A program made the translations under genes and the position numbers. A DNA stretch of 42,170 nucleotides. Source: Candidatus Methylopumilus sp. (lineage in GTDB: Bacteria; Pseudomonadota; Gammaproteobacteria; Burkholderiales; Methylophilaceae). The first letter of the stretch is position 1. Each line of letters begins with the position of its first letter. Under the pieces are notes generated by a model. That model ran no database searches and was not told where the DNA came from. It worked only from the letters and a program-made list of their open reading frames with translations. The stretch lies in assembly GCA_009693175.1 (NCBI GenBank), contig SHXT01000011.1:1-42170 (forward strand), in the 5' to 3' direction. Below, one piece after another: positions 16,679 to 24,922 of the stretch.

Positions 16679-17238
16679 AACTTTTTAAGTCTGATTTCCA
16701 GGCGCTCAACATCAAATCTAAGCGTATCAACTTCTTTATTAAACTTTTCGATTAATCTTTTTTTTGCTATCAATGGCTTTTCTTCAAGCCAATACTCTGC
16801 AAAAGTATCTAAGATATTAAATGATGTTTCTTTTGTGCGTTTAATAACCTGTTTTCCAAATTGAACTAGATGGTGCGCAGGAATGTCACCAATCACTTGG
16901 CTTAAGTCATCCTCATAATCCCATTCAATTTCTTTTATTAGTTGGCTTATAGTAGTTGCAAGCTCAATATCACCTTTAATCTCTATCTGCGCTTTTTTAT
17001 TGCCTTGCATAAGGTCAATAGCTGAAGCAAGAGACAGTTTAATCTCTGCATCATAAGTTTCTAATTGTTCTTTGTATTCAGGCTCACCATTCTCATTAAT
17101 GATAAATGCATATTGAATAGGACCCACATCAAACAAGATTGATTTTGATTTATGAGTAAATAGTTCTTTTTTTAACCATTCATTTTGATGGAATAAATGT
17201 TCAGTAAGTTTTGTTTTGATAGAGTTTAGAATCAACAT
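16675..17238 (-). CDS. ubiJ: ubiquinone biosynthesis accessory factor UbiJ (SCP2 domain)
   Basis: A 187-residue protein. Residues about 15-115 fit an SCP2 sterol-carrier-like lipid-binding domain ('EIKLSLASAIDLMQGNKKAQ' and 'IEIKGDIELATTIS' are typical). The last 25 residues form a heptad-patterned coiled coil. In E. coli UbiJ binds ubiquinone intermediates in a soluble complex with UbiK and other Ubi enzymes. Position between ubiE and ubiB is the standard arrangement and supports the call. Start overlaps the ubiE end by 7 bases. Confidence 0.88.
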   Translation of the reverse strand: MLILNSIKTKLTEHLFHQNEWLKKELFTHKSKSILFDVGPIQYAFIINENGEPEYKEQLETYDAEIKLSLASAIDLMQGNKKAQIEIKGDIELATTISQLIKEIEWDYEDDLSQVIGDIPAHHLVQFGKQVIKRTKETSFNILDTFAEYWLEEKPLIAKKRLIEKFNKEVDTLRFDVERLEIRLKKL

Positions 17239-17984
17239 TTGTAACCCATATGGATAGCTACAATGCCTGAAGATAAATTCAGATATTCTACTTTGCAGAA
17301 AGACTCTTCTTCCATCATTATTTTTAAAGCTTTTTGATTAGGATGCATTCTTATAGATTCCACGAGATACTGATAACTTGATTTATCTTTGGCAAATAAC
17401 TTACCTAGCTTAGGTAGTAATTTAAAGGAAAATTGATCGTAAAAAAATTGAAGTGGTTTCCATATTTTAGAGAATTCTAGAATTAAAATTTTTCCACCAG
17501 GAGAAAGTACTCGGTAGATTTCTTTGAGTGCTTTTTTCTTGTCAGTCATATTTCGAATGCCAAAACCAATTGTTACACAATCAAAGTAATTATCAGGGAA
17601 GGGGAGATGCTCTGCGTCGCATAAAATAGATGGTATGAAAATACCTTGATCAATTAATTTATTGCGCCCAATATTAAGCATAGATAAATTAATATCTGAG
17701 TGAATCATTTGCCCTTTAAAGTTACCCGATTGCGCACATATTTTTTTTGCAATTAGTACAGATAGATCTGCAGTACCTCCAGCAATATCAAGAATACGAG
17801 CATTCTTTTTTACATTGGAAGTCTTTACAAGAAATTTTTTCCAAATATGATGCATACCCAATGACATCAAATCATTCATCAAGTCATAATTTGACGCAAC
17901 AGAATGAAATACATTAGCTACTTTGCTAGCTTTTTGTGAAGTATCTACTTCAGTAAAACCAAAATGTGTTTTTTTATTGCTCAT
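17232..17984 (-). CDS. ubiE: ubiquinone/menaquinone C-methyltransferase UbiE
   Basis: SAM-dependent methyltransferase for the C-methylation step in ubiquinone (and menaquinone) synthesis. The 250-residue length is usual. Motif I 'ILDIAGGTADLSVLIAKK', post-motif 'DINLSMLNIGRNKL', and the UbiE-specific 'FGIRNMTDKKKALKEIYRVLSPGG' and 'SSYQYLVESIRMHPNQ' segments are present. ATG start overlaps the DUF971 gene by 11 bases. With only ubiquinone genes around, its role here is most likely in ubiquinone synthesis. Confidence 0.96.
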   Translation of the reverse strand: MSNKKTHFGFTEVDTSQKASKVANVFHSVASNYDLMNDLMSLGMHHIWKKFLVKTSNVKKNARILDIAGGTADLSVLIAKKICAQSGNFKGQMIHSDINLSMLNIGRNKLIDQGIFIPSILCDAEHLPFPDNYFDCVTIGFGIRNMTDKKKALKEIYRVLSPGGKILILEFSKIWKPLQFFYDQFSFKLLPKLGKLFAKDKSSYQYLVESIRMHPNQKALKIMMEEESFCKVEYLNLSSGIVAIHMGYKC

Positions 17985-18357
17985 CTATTTTTGCTCTTTC
18001 AATACCCGCCATAGATAATTTTCTTATATATTCTTCCCACAGCACGTCATATGTAACTGCAAGTTCATAAAGATAATCCCAGGAATAAATACCGGTATTA
18101 TGTCCATCTGAAAAACTTAATTTAATGGCATATTGACCCACAGGCTCGATATTATCTATGGACACATATTCTTTATGAGTTTGAAGTGTTTCCTGGCCAG
18201 GCCCGTGACCCTTTACTTCAGCTGACGGCGAATGCACTCTAAGAAATTCGCACGAAAGCATACACTCCGTATGATTATTAAATTTTATTTCTAATAATTT
18301 AGATGCTTGATGAAGCTTAATTTCTGTAGGATATATTTTAGTGTTACTTATTGTCAC
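17974..18357 (-). CDS. DUF971 family protein (GBBH-like N-terminal domain)
   Basis: A 127-residue soluble protein with the DUF971 fold (PF06155), seen in 'LHQASKLLEIKFNNHTECMLSCEFLRVHSPSAE', 'IEPVGQYAIKLSFSDGHNTGIYSWDYLYEL'-type blocks (family pattern H-N-T-G-I-Y-S-W). The domain also occurs at the N-terminus of gamma-butyrobetaine hydroxylase and next to Fe-S cluster carriers. The gene lies directly upstream of ubiE, as in many betaproteobacteria, but its function is unknown. ATG start. A 67-base gap separates it from rpoH. Confidence 0.85.
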   Translation of the reverse strand: MTISNTKIYPTEIKLHQASKLLEIKFNNHTECMLSCEFLRVHSPSAEVKGHGPGQETLQTHKEYVSIDNIEPVGQYAIKLSFSDGHNTGIYSWDYLYELAVTYDVLWEEYIRKLSMAGIERAKIDEQ

Positions 18358-18368
18358 TTGATAGATAG

Positions 18369-18402
18369 GCCGAAAAAACTATATTATCGGAGTTCTTTCG
18401 GC
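18369..18402 (-). other. hairpin between rpoH and the DUF971 gene
   Basis: Arms GCCGAAAAAAC (18369-18379) and GTTCTTTCGGC (18392-18402) pair over 11 bp with one mismatch and a 12-base loop. On the minus strand, the direction of rpoH transcription, no U-run follows. A T-run follows on the plus strand only. It may slow or end rpoH transcripts or protect the 3' end; it is not a standard terminator for rpoH. Confidence 0.4.
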
Positions 18403-18424
18403 ATTTTTGGTAAAAATTAAATAG

Positions 18425-19285
18425 TTAATTGCTTGAAGATAGCATCAATGATTTAATTTTTTTCATGGCTGCTTGTTCGATCTGTCTAATTCTTTCAGCC
18501 GACACACCTAGCTTGTCCGCAAGCTCATGAAGCGTTGAAGTATCTTTTTCTTTAAGCCATCTTTCTTTGACAATAAGACGACTTCTTTCATCAAGTGACG
18601 CAAGTGCTTTATTTAAGGTTGAGAGACTATTGCCTTCGGATTGATTGATTTCCATTTGTTCAGAAGGTTCAGGCGTCTCGTCCTTGAGATAAGAAATAGG
18701 TCTATATACATCATTTTCTGACTCTTCAGTACCATAGTCTAAAGAAATTTCGTTACCATTGAAGCGATATTCCATCTCGCGCACATCTTTGGGTTTAACA
18801 TTAAGCTCTTTTGCAATCGATTCGATTTCATCAGATTTAAGTGGTTGAAGTGTCTTTTTCATGCTTCTTAAGTTAAAAAATAACTTACGCTGAGCTTTGG
18901 TTGTAGCTGTTTTAACTAAGCGCCAATTTTTAACAATATATTCTTGGATCTCAGCTTTAATCCAATAAATTGCAAATGAAACAAGCCTAACGCCTCTTTC
19001 GGGATCAAATCGTTTAACGGCTTTCATCAGGCCAATATTGCCCTCTTGAACAAGATCTGATTGTGGAAGTCCATATCCTGAGTAACCCTTGGCTACTTTA
19101 GCAACCAATTTTAAATGAGATAGAACGAGTGTTTTTGCCGCTTCAAGATCGTTCGATTTCTTAAGGCGCATACCCAAAGCCAACTCCTCCTCAGCCGAGA
19201 GGGATGGGATCGCTCTAATGGATTGCATATAACGATCATAGCTATCAACAGAACCTAATGTAGGTAAGCTTAATTCCAAAGTCAT
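18425..19285 (-). CDS. rpoH: RNA polymerase heat-shock sigma factor sigma-32
   Basis: A 286-residue group 3 sigma factor. Region 2 ('DLVQEGNIGLMKAVKRFDPERGVRLVSFAIYWIKAEI') is followed by the RpoH box QRKLFFNLR at residues 132-140, which separates RpoH from other sigma factors. The region 4 helix-turn-helix is near the C-terminus ('LADKLGVSAERIRQIEQAAM'). It should direct polymerase to promoters like the one before grpE. Start: ATG with AAGGAA nine bases upstream. The gene has its own promoter region with a CIRCE operator, so transcription is probably repressed by HrcA. ftsX ends 130 bases upstream on the same strand. Confidence 0.97.
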   Translation of the reverse strand: MTLELSLPTLGSVDSYDRYMQSIRAIPSLSAEEELALGMRLKKSNDLEAAKTLVLSHLKLVAKVAKGYSGYGLPQSDLVQEGNIGLMKAVKRFDPERGVRLVSFAIYWIKAEIQEYIVKNWRLVKTATTKAQRKLFFNLRSMKKTLQPLKSDEIESIAKELNVKPKDVREMEYRFNGNEISLDYGTEESENDVYRPISYLKDETPEPSEQMEINQSEGNSLSTLNKALASLDERSRLIVKERWLKEKDTSTLHELADKLGVSAERIRQIEQAAMKKIKSLMLSSSN

Positions 19286-19312
19286 CTTATGAAATTCCTT
19301 GTAAAAACTTAA

Positions 19313-19321
19313 TTTATACCA
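19313..19321 (-). promoter_or_regulatory. extended -10 promoter of rpoH
   Basis: On the minus strand TGG followed by TATAAA (19321-19313) gives an extended -10 element with no good -35. Predicted transcription start is near 19306, leaving a leader of about 20 bases with the Shine-Dalgarno AAGGAA. The CIRCE element begins seven bases upstream of the TG, covering the -22 to -48 region. Confidence 0.6.
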
Positions 19322-19327
19322 ATAATT

Positions 19328-19354
19328 TTAGCACTCTTCACTAGAGAGTGCTAG
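19328..19354. promoter_or_regulatory. CIRCE operator (HrcA binding site) upstream of rpoH
   Basis: TTAGCACTC (19328-19336), nine-base spacer, GAGTGCTAG (19346-19354). This matches the CIRCE consensus TTAGCACTC-N9-GAGTGCTAA at 17 of 18 arm positions. It lies 43 bases upstream of the rpoH ATG and just upstream of an extended -10 promoter. HrcA, encoded at 39779-40798, is the known CIRCE-binding repressor. The match is too exact to be chance in a 130-base gap. Confidence 0.93.
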
Positions 19355-19414
19355 TTTAATAAAGTTCAATAGGAAGTATGATGAATAGTTAATTAATCTA
19401 ATAAAAACAATTGG

Positions 19415-20320
19415 TTAAGATATATCATATTTTTTCATAGATTGATTGATAGAGATAAAAGAAGCTATAACGGCAATTAAAATTGAACTAATAATGATCA
19501 AAAGGTATTGCAAAAGGCTTAAGTCAATAATGATAAATTGGGTGCCGTATAACGCCTCCACTTCAACAATGGTTTGATTGATGAATATTACAATTAATTT
19601 AAGTACGATCGCCGCAGTTAATCCACCACCTAAGCCGTAAATAAAACCGCTATATAAGAATGGACGTCTAATAAAACTATTCGTAGCTCCAATTAACTTA
19701 CTAAGCTCAATTTCTTCATGATGAGAGGTCATTTGTAAATGAATTGTATTGCCAATAACAACAGTTAGCATAGATGCTAATAAAATCGATGCTAATAAAA
19801 TGGCTTTATTAGCGAGTTGCAGTATGGAATTTAATTTTTTAACCCATTCTGTATCCATAATAATTTGATCGATTCCTTCAAGTTTATCTAAAAATAACTT
19901 TAATCCTGAAATTTCAACTGGATTAACGGTGTTAGGCGAAATAAAGAACGCATCCGGCAATGGATTTTCTGAAAGCCCATGATTCGAGTCATTAAACCCT
20001 AGTGATTTTTGCAGTTTAGGCCACACATCCTCTTTCTTTACAAAATGATAGCTATTGATTTCAGGACGACCTTTTAATTCTCTTTCGATTTTATTTCTGG
20101 TTTCGATTGAAGTGTCTTTTTTAAGAAAAATACTAATTTGAGATTCGTGTTGTATATTTTGTGAGAAAGATTTTAAGTTTTGTACGACAAGGAAAGACAG
20201 GCTGGGCAAGATAAGAGTTATACCTATCACTAAAAACATCATAAGAGTTGACATTAAAGATGCATGACTTCGCTGAAGCGCTATGAGAAACATATAACAA
20301 TGAGAAGTTAAATAATTCAT
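19415..20320 (-). CDS. ftsX: cell-division protein FtsX
   Basis: ABC-type permease-like partner of FtsE that links division to control of peptidoglycan hydrolases in the septal membrane. The 301-residue protein has four membrane spans: one near the N-terminus (about 22-45) and three after residue 165. An extracytoplasmic domain lies between span 1 and span 2 ('SQISIFLKKDTSIETRN'). The 'HHEEIELSKLIGATNSFIRRPFLYSG' segment is a FtsX hallmark. Start directly follows the ftsE stop (TAAATG). Confidence 0.95.
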   Translation of the reverse strand: MNYLTSHCYMFLIALQRSHASLMSTLMMFLVIGITLILPSLSFLVVQNLKSFSQNIQHESQISIFLKKDTSIETRNKIERELKGRPEINSYHFVKKEDVWPKLQKSLGFNDSNHGLSENPLPDAFFISPNTVNPVEISGLKLFLDKLEGIDQIIMDTEWVKKLNSILQLANKAILLASILLASMLTVVIGNTIHLQMTSHHEEIELSKLIGATNSFIRRPFLYSGFIYGLGGGLTAAIVLKLIVIFINQTIVEVEALYGTQFIIIDLSLLQYLLIIISSILIAVIASFISINQSMKKYDIS

Positions 20321-20983
20321 TTATTGACCAGTAATTTTAATAAGATTGCCTTCTTCTAAATAAAGCTGTTTATTTTTTTTGCTTGTAATCGGTATTTCAT
20401 GTGTTGCGATAATTACAGTAACCCCGAGTTCATGAAAGTTATAAAAAAGATTCATGATTTCATCAGCATGTTTTTTATCTAAATTTCCAGTTGGCTCATC
20501 GATTAAAAGAATAGAGGGCCTACAAACAATTGCTCTTGCAATTGCTAAACGTTGTTGTTCGCCACCCGATAAACTAATAGGCATCAACTTTTCTTTACTA
20601 AGCAGACCAACTTTATCAAGCGCCGCTCTTACACGGCCCCTAATATCGCCCCCATTGACTTCATTAATTTCGAGTGGAAGAGCTATATTTTCGTAACAAT
20701 TGCGATCATATAAAAGTTTATGATCTTGGAAAACGAGACCAAATTTTCTTCTTACATAAGGGATAGCAGAGCTCTTAATTTGGCTAATGTTCTTATTTTC
20801 AAAAATAATAGTGCCATGTGTAGGGGTTTCTATTGCTGCAATGAGTTTCAATAAAGTCGATTTACCGGCTCCCGAAGGGCCCGTTACAAAAACAAGATCA
20901 CCAGAGCTGATTTCAAAAGTTATATTCTGAAGCGCCTCTAGATTACCCGGATATCTTTTATGGACTCGATCAAATTTAATCAT
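20321..20983 (-). CDS. ftsE: cell-division ATP-binding protein FtsE
   Basis: ABC ATPase that works with FtsX at the division site. From the ATG at 20983 the protein has 220 residues and begins 'MIKFDRVHKRYPG', the usual FtsE start. Walker A GPSGAGKST is at residues 35-43; the signature LSGGEQQRLAIARAI and Walker B 'ILLIDEPTGNLD' follow. A TTG four codons upstream is an alternative start but adds residues not seen in relatives. Neither start has a strong ribosome site. ftsY ends 15 bases upstream of this ATG and ftsX follows at once. Confidence 0.95.
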   Translation of the reverse strand: MIKFDRVHKRYPGNLEALQNITFEISSGDLVFVTGPSGAGKSTLLKLIAAIETPTHGTIIFENKNISQIKSSAIPYVRRKFGLVFQDHKLLYDRNCYENIALPLEINEVNGGDIRGRVRAALDKVGLLSKEKLMPISLSGGEQQRLAIARAIVCRPSILLIDEPTGNLDKKHADEIMNLFYNFHELGVTVIIATHEIPITSKKNKQLYLEEGNLIKITGQ

Positions 20984-20998
20984 TGAGAAAAACAAAAT

Positions 20999-22168
20999 TT
21001 AAAAAAGTGCATCGACATATTCTTGAGCATTAAAAACTTTTAGATCGTCTATGGATTCGCCAACACCAATATATCTTAATGGAATAGGTTGTTCTTTAGC
21101 AATTGCTGCAATTACACCGCCTTTAGCTGTACCATCAAGTTTAGTTAGTGCAAGGCCAGTAATACCTAAAGCTTCATTAAAGATTTTGAGTTGGCTAATT
21201 GCATTTTGGCCTGTATTTGCATCTAGGACGAGAAGTATTTCATGTGGGGCTTCTGCATGACATTTGTTAATCACACGTTTAATTTTTGTAATTTCGTCAA
21301 TCAAATGTTTTTGTGTTGGAAGTCTACCAGCTGTATCTGCAATTACAATGTCAATATTTTTGGCTTTAGCAGAGTTAATAGCATCAAAAATTACAGCACT
21401 TGGATCCCCGGAGGTTTGTGAAACCACATGAACATTATTTCTTACACCCCAGATTTCTAGTTGTTCAGTTGCCGCAGCTCTGAAAGTATCTCCTGCAGCT
21501 ATTAAGACAGATTTTTTTTCATCGAGAAATATTTTTGTAAGTTTTCCAATAGTAGTTGTTTTTCCTGCACCATTAACACCTACAACCATAATGACATAAG
21601 GGCTTGATATTTTTAACACAAGAGGCGCTTCAATAAGCGTTAATAACTCAATTAATTTTTCTTTAAGCAATCCCTTAATTAGGTCTGCATCTTCAATATT
21701 TTTTTTCTTAACGGATGCTCTAATGCTATCTAATAAATAAGTAGTTGCAGATATTCCTACATCGGAAGTTAATAAGATTGTTTCTAATTCTTCAAAGAGC
21801 GATTCATCAATCTTTTTTCCGGTAAATAATGAAGTTAACTCCGAAGATAATTTCTCTCTCGTTTTTGTGAGACTTTTTTTTAACTTATCAGCGAAAGCAA
21901 AGAACCCACTTTTTTTCTCTTCTTTTAGTGGCGCCGGTTGTTTTTTAATTTCAACAGTTTTTTTTTGTGCAGTTCTTGGAGAAGATTTTTTAGGTTGTTC
22001 TGTTTGTAAAAGTTTTTTCTTTTTAGGCGCGCTAGATTTTTTGGGAACAATTTTCGCTTTTGGAGTTGAAGTTACTTTTTTTTGAGGTTTTTTGATAGCC
22101 TCTTTTTTGGCCACAGATTTTTTTGCTGGGCTGTCTTTTTTTATAATTTTTTTAAGGAATTCAAACAT
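20999..22168 (-). CDS. ftsY: signal recognition particle receptor FtsY
   Basis: GTPase receptor that brings SRP-ribosome complexes to the membrane insertion machinery. The 389-residue protein has a C-terminal NG domain: P-loop GVNGAGKT at about 197-204, 'AGDTFRAAATEQLEIW', 'IADTAGRLPTQ' and 'TKLDGTAKGG'. The first 90 residues form a lysine-rich, Pro/Ala/Ser-containing region with 29 lysines against 7 acidic residues. This is unlike the acidic A domain of E. coli FtsY. ATG start. It is first in ftsY - ftsE - ftsX. Confidence 0.96.
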   Translation of the reverse strand: MFEFLKKIIKKDSPAKKSVAKKEAIKKPQKKVTSTPKAKIVPKKSSAPKKKKLLQTEQPKKSSPRTAQKKTVEIKKQPAPLKEEKKSGFFAFADKLKKSLTKTREKLSSELTSLFTGKKIDESLFEELETILLTSDVGISATTYLLDSIRASVKKKNIEDADLIKGLLKEKLIELLTLIEAPLVLKISSPYVIMVVGVNGAGKTTTIGKLTKIFLDEKKSVLIAAGDTFRAAATEQLEIWGVRNNVHVVSQTSGDPSAVIFDAINSAKAKNIDIVIADTAGRLPTQKHLIDEITKIKRVINKCHAEAPHEILLVLDANTGQNAISQLKIFNEALGITGLALTKLDGTAKGGVIAAIAKEQPIPLRYIGVGESIDDLKVFNAQEYVDALF

Positions 22169-22227
22169 TTTTAAAATTCTAAGAACTTAATAGAGTAAAG
22201 AAAAGTCTATGACACAATCATATTCAT

Positions 22228-22233
22228 TATAAT
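22228..22233 (+). promoter_or_regulatory. candidate -10 box for the M16 operon
   Basis: A perfect TATAAT in the 92-base divergent gap between ftsY and the first M16 gene, 27 bases upstream of its start codon. No convincing -35 is seen, so the support is partial. Confidence 0.45.
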
Positions 22234-22260
22234 AGCTAAATCATCCAAGGATTAAACGCA

Positions 22261-23625
22261 TTGTTAAAAAATATTTTATTTTGTTTTTTCTTATTGCCGA
22301 ATTTACTTTTGGCCCAAACCTCTGAATTTAAACTTACTAATGGATTAAAAATTATTGTAAGGGAAGATCATCGCTCACCCGTTGTAGTTTCTCAGGTATG
22401 GTATCGAGCAGGCAGTCTCGATGAAGTCAATGGCAAGACAGGAGTAGCGCATGTTCTTGAGCATATGATGTTTAAAGGCACCAAAAAAATTAAAGCGGGC
22501 GAATTTTCAAGACTTATCGCACAAGCTGGCGGAAAAGAAAATGCCTTTACAGGCGCTGATTATACTTGTTATTACCAACAGCTTGAAAAATCTAATCTTG
22601 AGCTTTCTTTTAAGTTGGAAGCGGATCGTATGGCCAATCTAAATTTATCTAAAGAAGAGTTTGACAAAGAAATTAAGGTGGTTATGGAAGAACGCAGATG
22701 GAGGACGGAAGATAAACCTATATCTCAAGTAAAAGAACAATTCGAGTCAACCATGTTTAGATCACATCCTTATGGAAAGCCAGTAGTTGGTTGGATGAAT
22801 GATTTAGAAAATATGACAGTTGAAGATGCAAGAGAATGGTATATAAATTGGTATACGCCTAATAATGCAACTTTAGTCGTGGTAGGTGATGTTAATAATC
22901 AAGAGGTTTTGAAATTGGCTAAAAAGTATTTTGAAAAAATACCCTCACGAAAAATTCCAGAAAGAAAACCTCAATTAGAACCTCTTCAAAATGGAGAAAG
23001 AAGGGCGGTTGTTAAGGCACCTAGTGAATTAGCATATCTTTTAATGGGATACCAAGTTCCTACATTGAACGATTCTGGAGATAATGACCAAGACTCATGG
23101 GAGCCTTATGCGCTGGAAGTATTGTCAAGTATTCTTGCTGGCAATGGTTCTTCAAGGCTTAATCAAAATATTGTAAGGAATCAACACTTAGCAGTAAATG
23201 TAGGTGCTGGTTATAACTCAACGTCAAGAGGCAGAATTAGTGTGTTTGAATTAGATGGAACACCGAGTGACGCTAAAAAAATTAATGAACTTGAAATCGC
23301 ATTGCTCAATGAAATTGAAAAGATTAAGAAAGAAGGGGTAACACAAGAAGAATTAGATCGCGTTAAAGCTATAGTCATTGCAAACGATGTTTATCAAAAA
23401 GATTCAATGTTTGGTATGGCCATGGAAATTGGACAGCTTGAAACAATGAATTATTCATTTCATTTAAGTGATAACTATATCTTAAAAATTAATAGCGTGA
23501 ACTCAGAGCAAATAAAGAATGTAGCAAAAAAATATTTAATTAAAGATAACTTATCTGTCGTGATGCTTGATCCGCAGCCTATGAACCAAGACTCTAGACC
23601 TAAAGGACATCCTCATGTTCATTAA
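22261..23625 (+). CDS. M16 family zinc peptidase (catalytic member)
   Basis: A 454-residue exported protein with a signal peptide (hydrophobic residues 4-17, likely cleavage after LAQ or nearby). The inverted zinc motif HxxEH is intact (H64, E67, H68, 'HVLEHMMFKGT'). 'VVMEERRWRTEDKP' follows, and a C-terminal R/Y region ('SSRLNQNIVR') is present. M16B peptidases of this kind degrade peptides in the periplasm. The start is TTG with CCAAGGA about nine bases upstream; no ATG is close. It is followed, with an 11-base overlap, by a related gene without the zinc motif, so the two probably form a heterodimer. Confidence 0.92.
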   Translation: MLKNILFCFFLLPNLLLAQTSEFKLTNGLKIIVREDHRSPVVVSQVWYRAGSLDEVNGKTGVAHVLEHMMFKGTKKIKAGEFSRLIAQAGGKENAFTGADYTCYYQQLEKSNLELSFKLEADRMANLNLSKEEFDKEIKVVMEERRWRTEDKPISQVKEQFESTMFRSHPYGKPVVGWMNDLENMTVEDAREWYINWYTPNNATLVVVGDVNNQEVLKLAKKYFEKIPSRKIPERKPQLEPLQNGERRAVVKAPSELAYLLMGYQVPTLNDSGDNDQDSWEPYALEVLSSILAGNGSSRLNQNIVRNQHLAVNVGAGYNSTSRGRISVFELDGTPSDAKKINELEIALLNEIEKIKKEGVTQEELDRVKAIVIANDVYQKDSMFGMAMEIGQLETMNYSFHLSDNYILKINSVNSEQIKNVAKKYLIKDNLSVVMLDPQPMNQDSRPKGHPHVH

Positions 23626-24919
23626 ATTTATTCAGTTTATTTTTTTATTTATCTGTTTGCAGCAAAATAGTTTGGCTGTGTTAAAAATTGATACATGGGA
23701 AACTCAAGATGGGTCTAAAGTGCTTTTTGTTGAAAATCATGATCTTCCTATTCTTGATATTAATGTAAATTTTTTTGCGGGTAGTGCCCAAGACCCTTTA
23801 ACTAAAGAAGGTCTTGCTGAATTAACACATCATCTTATGAATTTAGGTGCTGCAGGTATTAATGAAGAAAAGCTTGCAAATGAATTTTCAGATATTGGGG
23901 TAGCGATAGCTGGAGGTGTTGATTTAGACAGAAGTTATTTTAAATTAAGAACACTAAGCTCTGCCGCGCAAAAAGATAAGGCACTTACATTATTTAAATA
24001 TGTGATGCATGCGCCTGATTTCCCAATTTCTGTGATAGATAGAGAAAAAAATAGGATTATTGCAAGCATTAAACAGTCAATGACCCAGCCTGAGTCAATT
24101 GCCAATTTAGCATTTATGAAATCTCTTTATGTTGAGCATCCATATAGTCATCCAGGATCAGGCAGTATCGAATCAGTACAGAGATTAAATCAAAATGATT
24201 TAAAGCAATTTTATAAAAACTACTATTTAGGATCTGAAGCTTCAATCGTTATTGTAGGAGACTTAAATATTGAAGAGGCAAAAAAGATTAGTGAATCAAT
24301 CAGTCATGGCTTGCCTCAAGGTAAACCAGTGCATACGATCAAAGCTGTTAATAATCAGAATGTTGCGGGGGTGAATAAAATAAAACATCCGGCAAAACAA
24401 TCACATATTCTTATAGGTATGCCAGCAGTTAAAAGGGGCCAGAATGATTATTTTTCTTTATATGTGGGGAATTACATTTTAGGCGGAGGCGGTTTCGTTT
24501 CTAGACTTACTGAAGAAGTCCGAGAAAAAAAAGGTTTAGTTTATAGCGTCTATAGTTATTTGATGCCGCTTTATGCAGAGGGGCCGCTTGAAATAGGGCT
24601 GCAAACAAAAAAAGAACAAACTGAAGAGGCGCTTCATATTGTGAATGCGACAATAAAAAAATTTATTGATGAAGGCCCTACCGAAAAAGAACTTACTGCA
24701 GCCAAGCAAAATTTAATTGGAGGATTTCCGCTAAGGCTGGATAGTAATGGGAAGATTGTTGACTATTTAAGCATGATTGTTTTTTATAAATTACCCATTA
24801 GTTACATTGATACATACACACATGAAATTAATCAAGTAACCATTGAACAAATAAAATCAGCTTTTAAGAATAGAGTTGACCCTAATAAACTTACAACTAT
24901 TATTGTAGGCTCCGAATAA
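23615..24919 (+). CDS. M16 family protein lacking the zinc motif (partner subunit)
   Basis: A 434-residue exported M16-like protein with a signal peptide (hydrophobic residues 4-20). Where HxxEH is expected it reads 'LAELTHHLMNLGA', so the zinc site is not intact. The C-terminal half keeps the substrate-binding Arg/Tyr region: 'GGGFVSRLTEEVREKKGLVYSVYS'-type sequence with R and Y in the usual places. In characterised heterodimeric M16B enzymes one subunit supplies zinc and the other the R/Y pair, which fits this pair. Overlaps the upstream gene by 11 bases and precedes rsmD by three bases. Confidence 0.9.
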   Translation: MFIKFIQFIFLFICLQQNSLAVLKIDTWETQDGSKVLFVENHDLPILDINVNFFAGSAQDPLTKEGLAELTHHLMNLGAAGINEEKLANEFSDIGVAIAGGVDLDRSYFKLRTLSSAAQKDKALTLFKYVMHAPDFPISVIDREKNRIIASIKQSMTQPESIANLAFMKSLYVEHPYSHPGSGSIESVQRLNQNDLKQFYKNYYLGSEASIVIVGDLNIEEAKKISESISHGLPQGKPVHTIKAVNNQNVAGVNKIKHPAKQSHILIGMPAVKRGQNDYFSLYVGNYILGGGGFVSRLTEEVREKKGLVYSVYSYLMPLYAEGPLEIGLQTKKEQTEEALHIVNATIKKFIDEGPTEKELTAAKQNLIGGFPLRLDSNGKIVDYLSMIVFYKLPISYIDTYTHEINQVTIEQIKSAFKNRVDPNKLTTIIVGSE

Positions 24920-24922
24920 TTT

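Noticed and set aside
20984-20995. TTG start for ftsE
   Set aside because: FtsE proteins normally begin at the MIxF motif, here encoded by the ATG at 20983.
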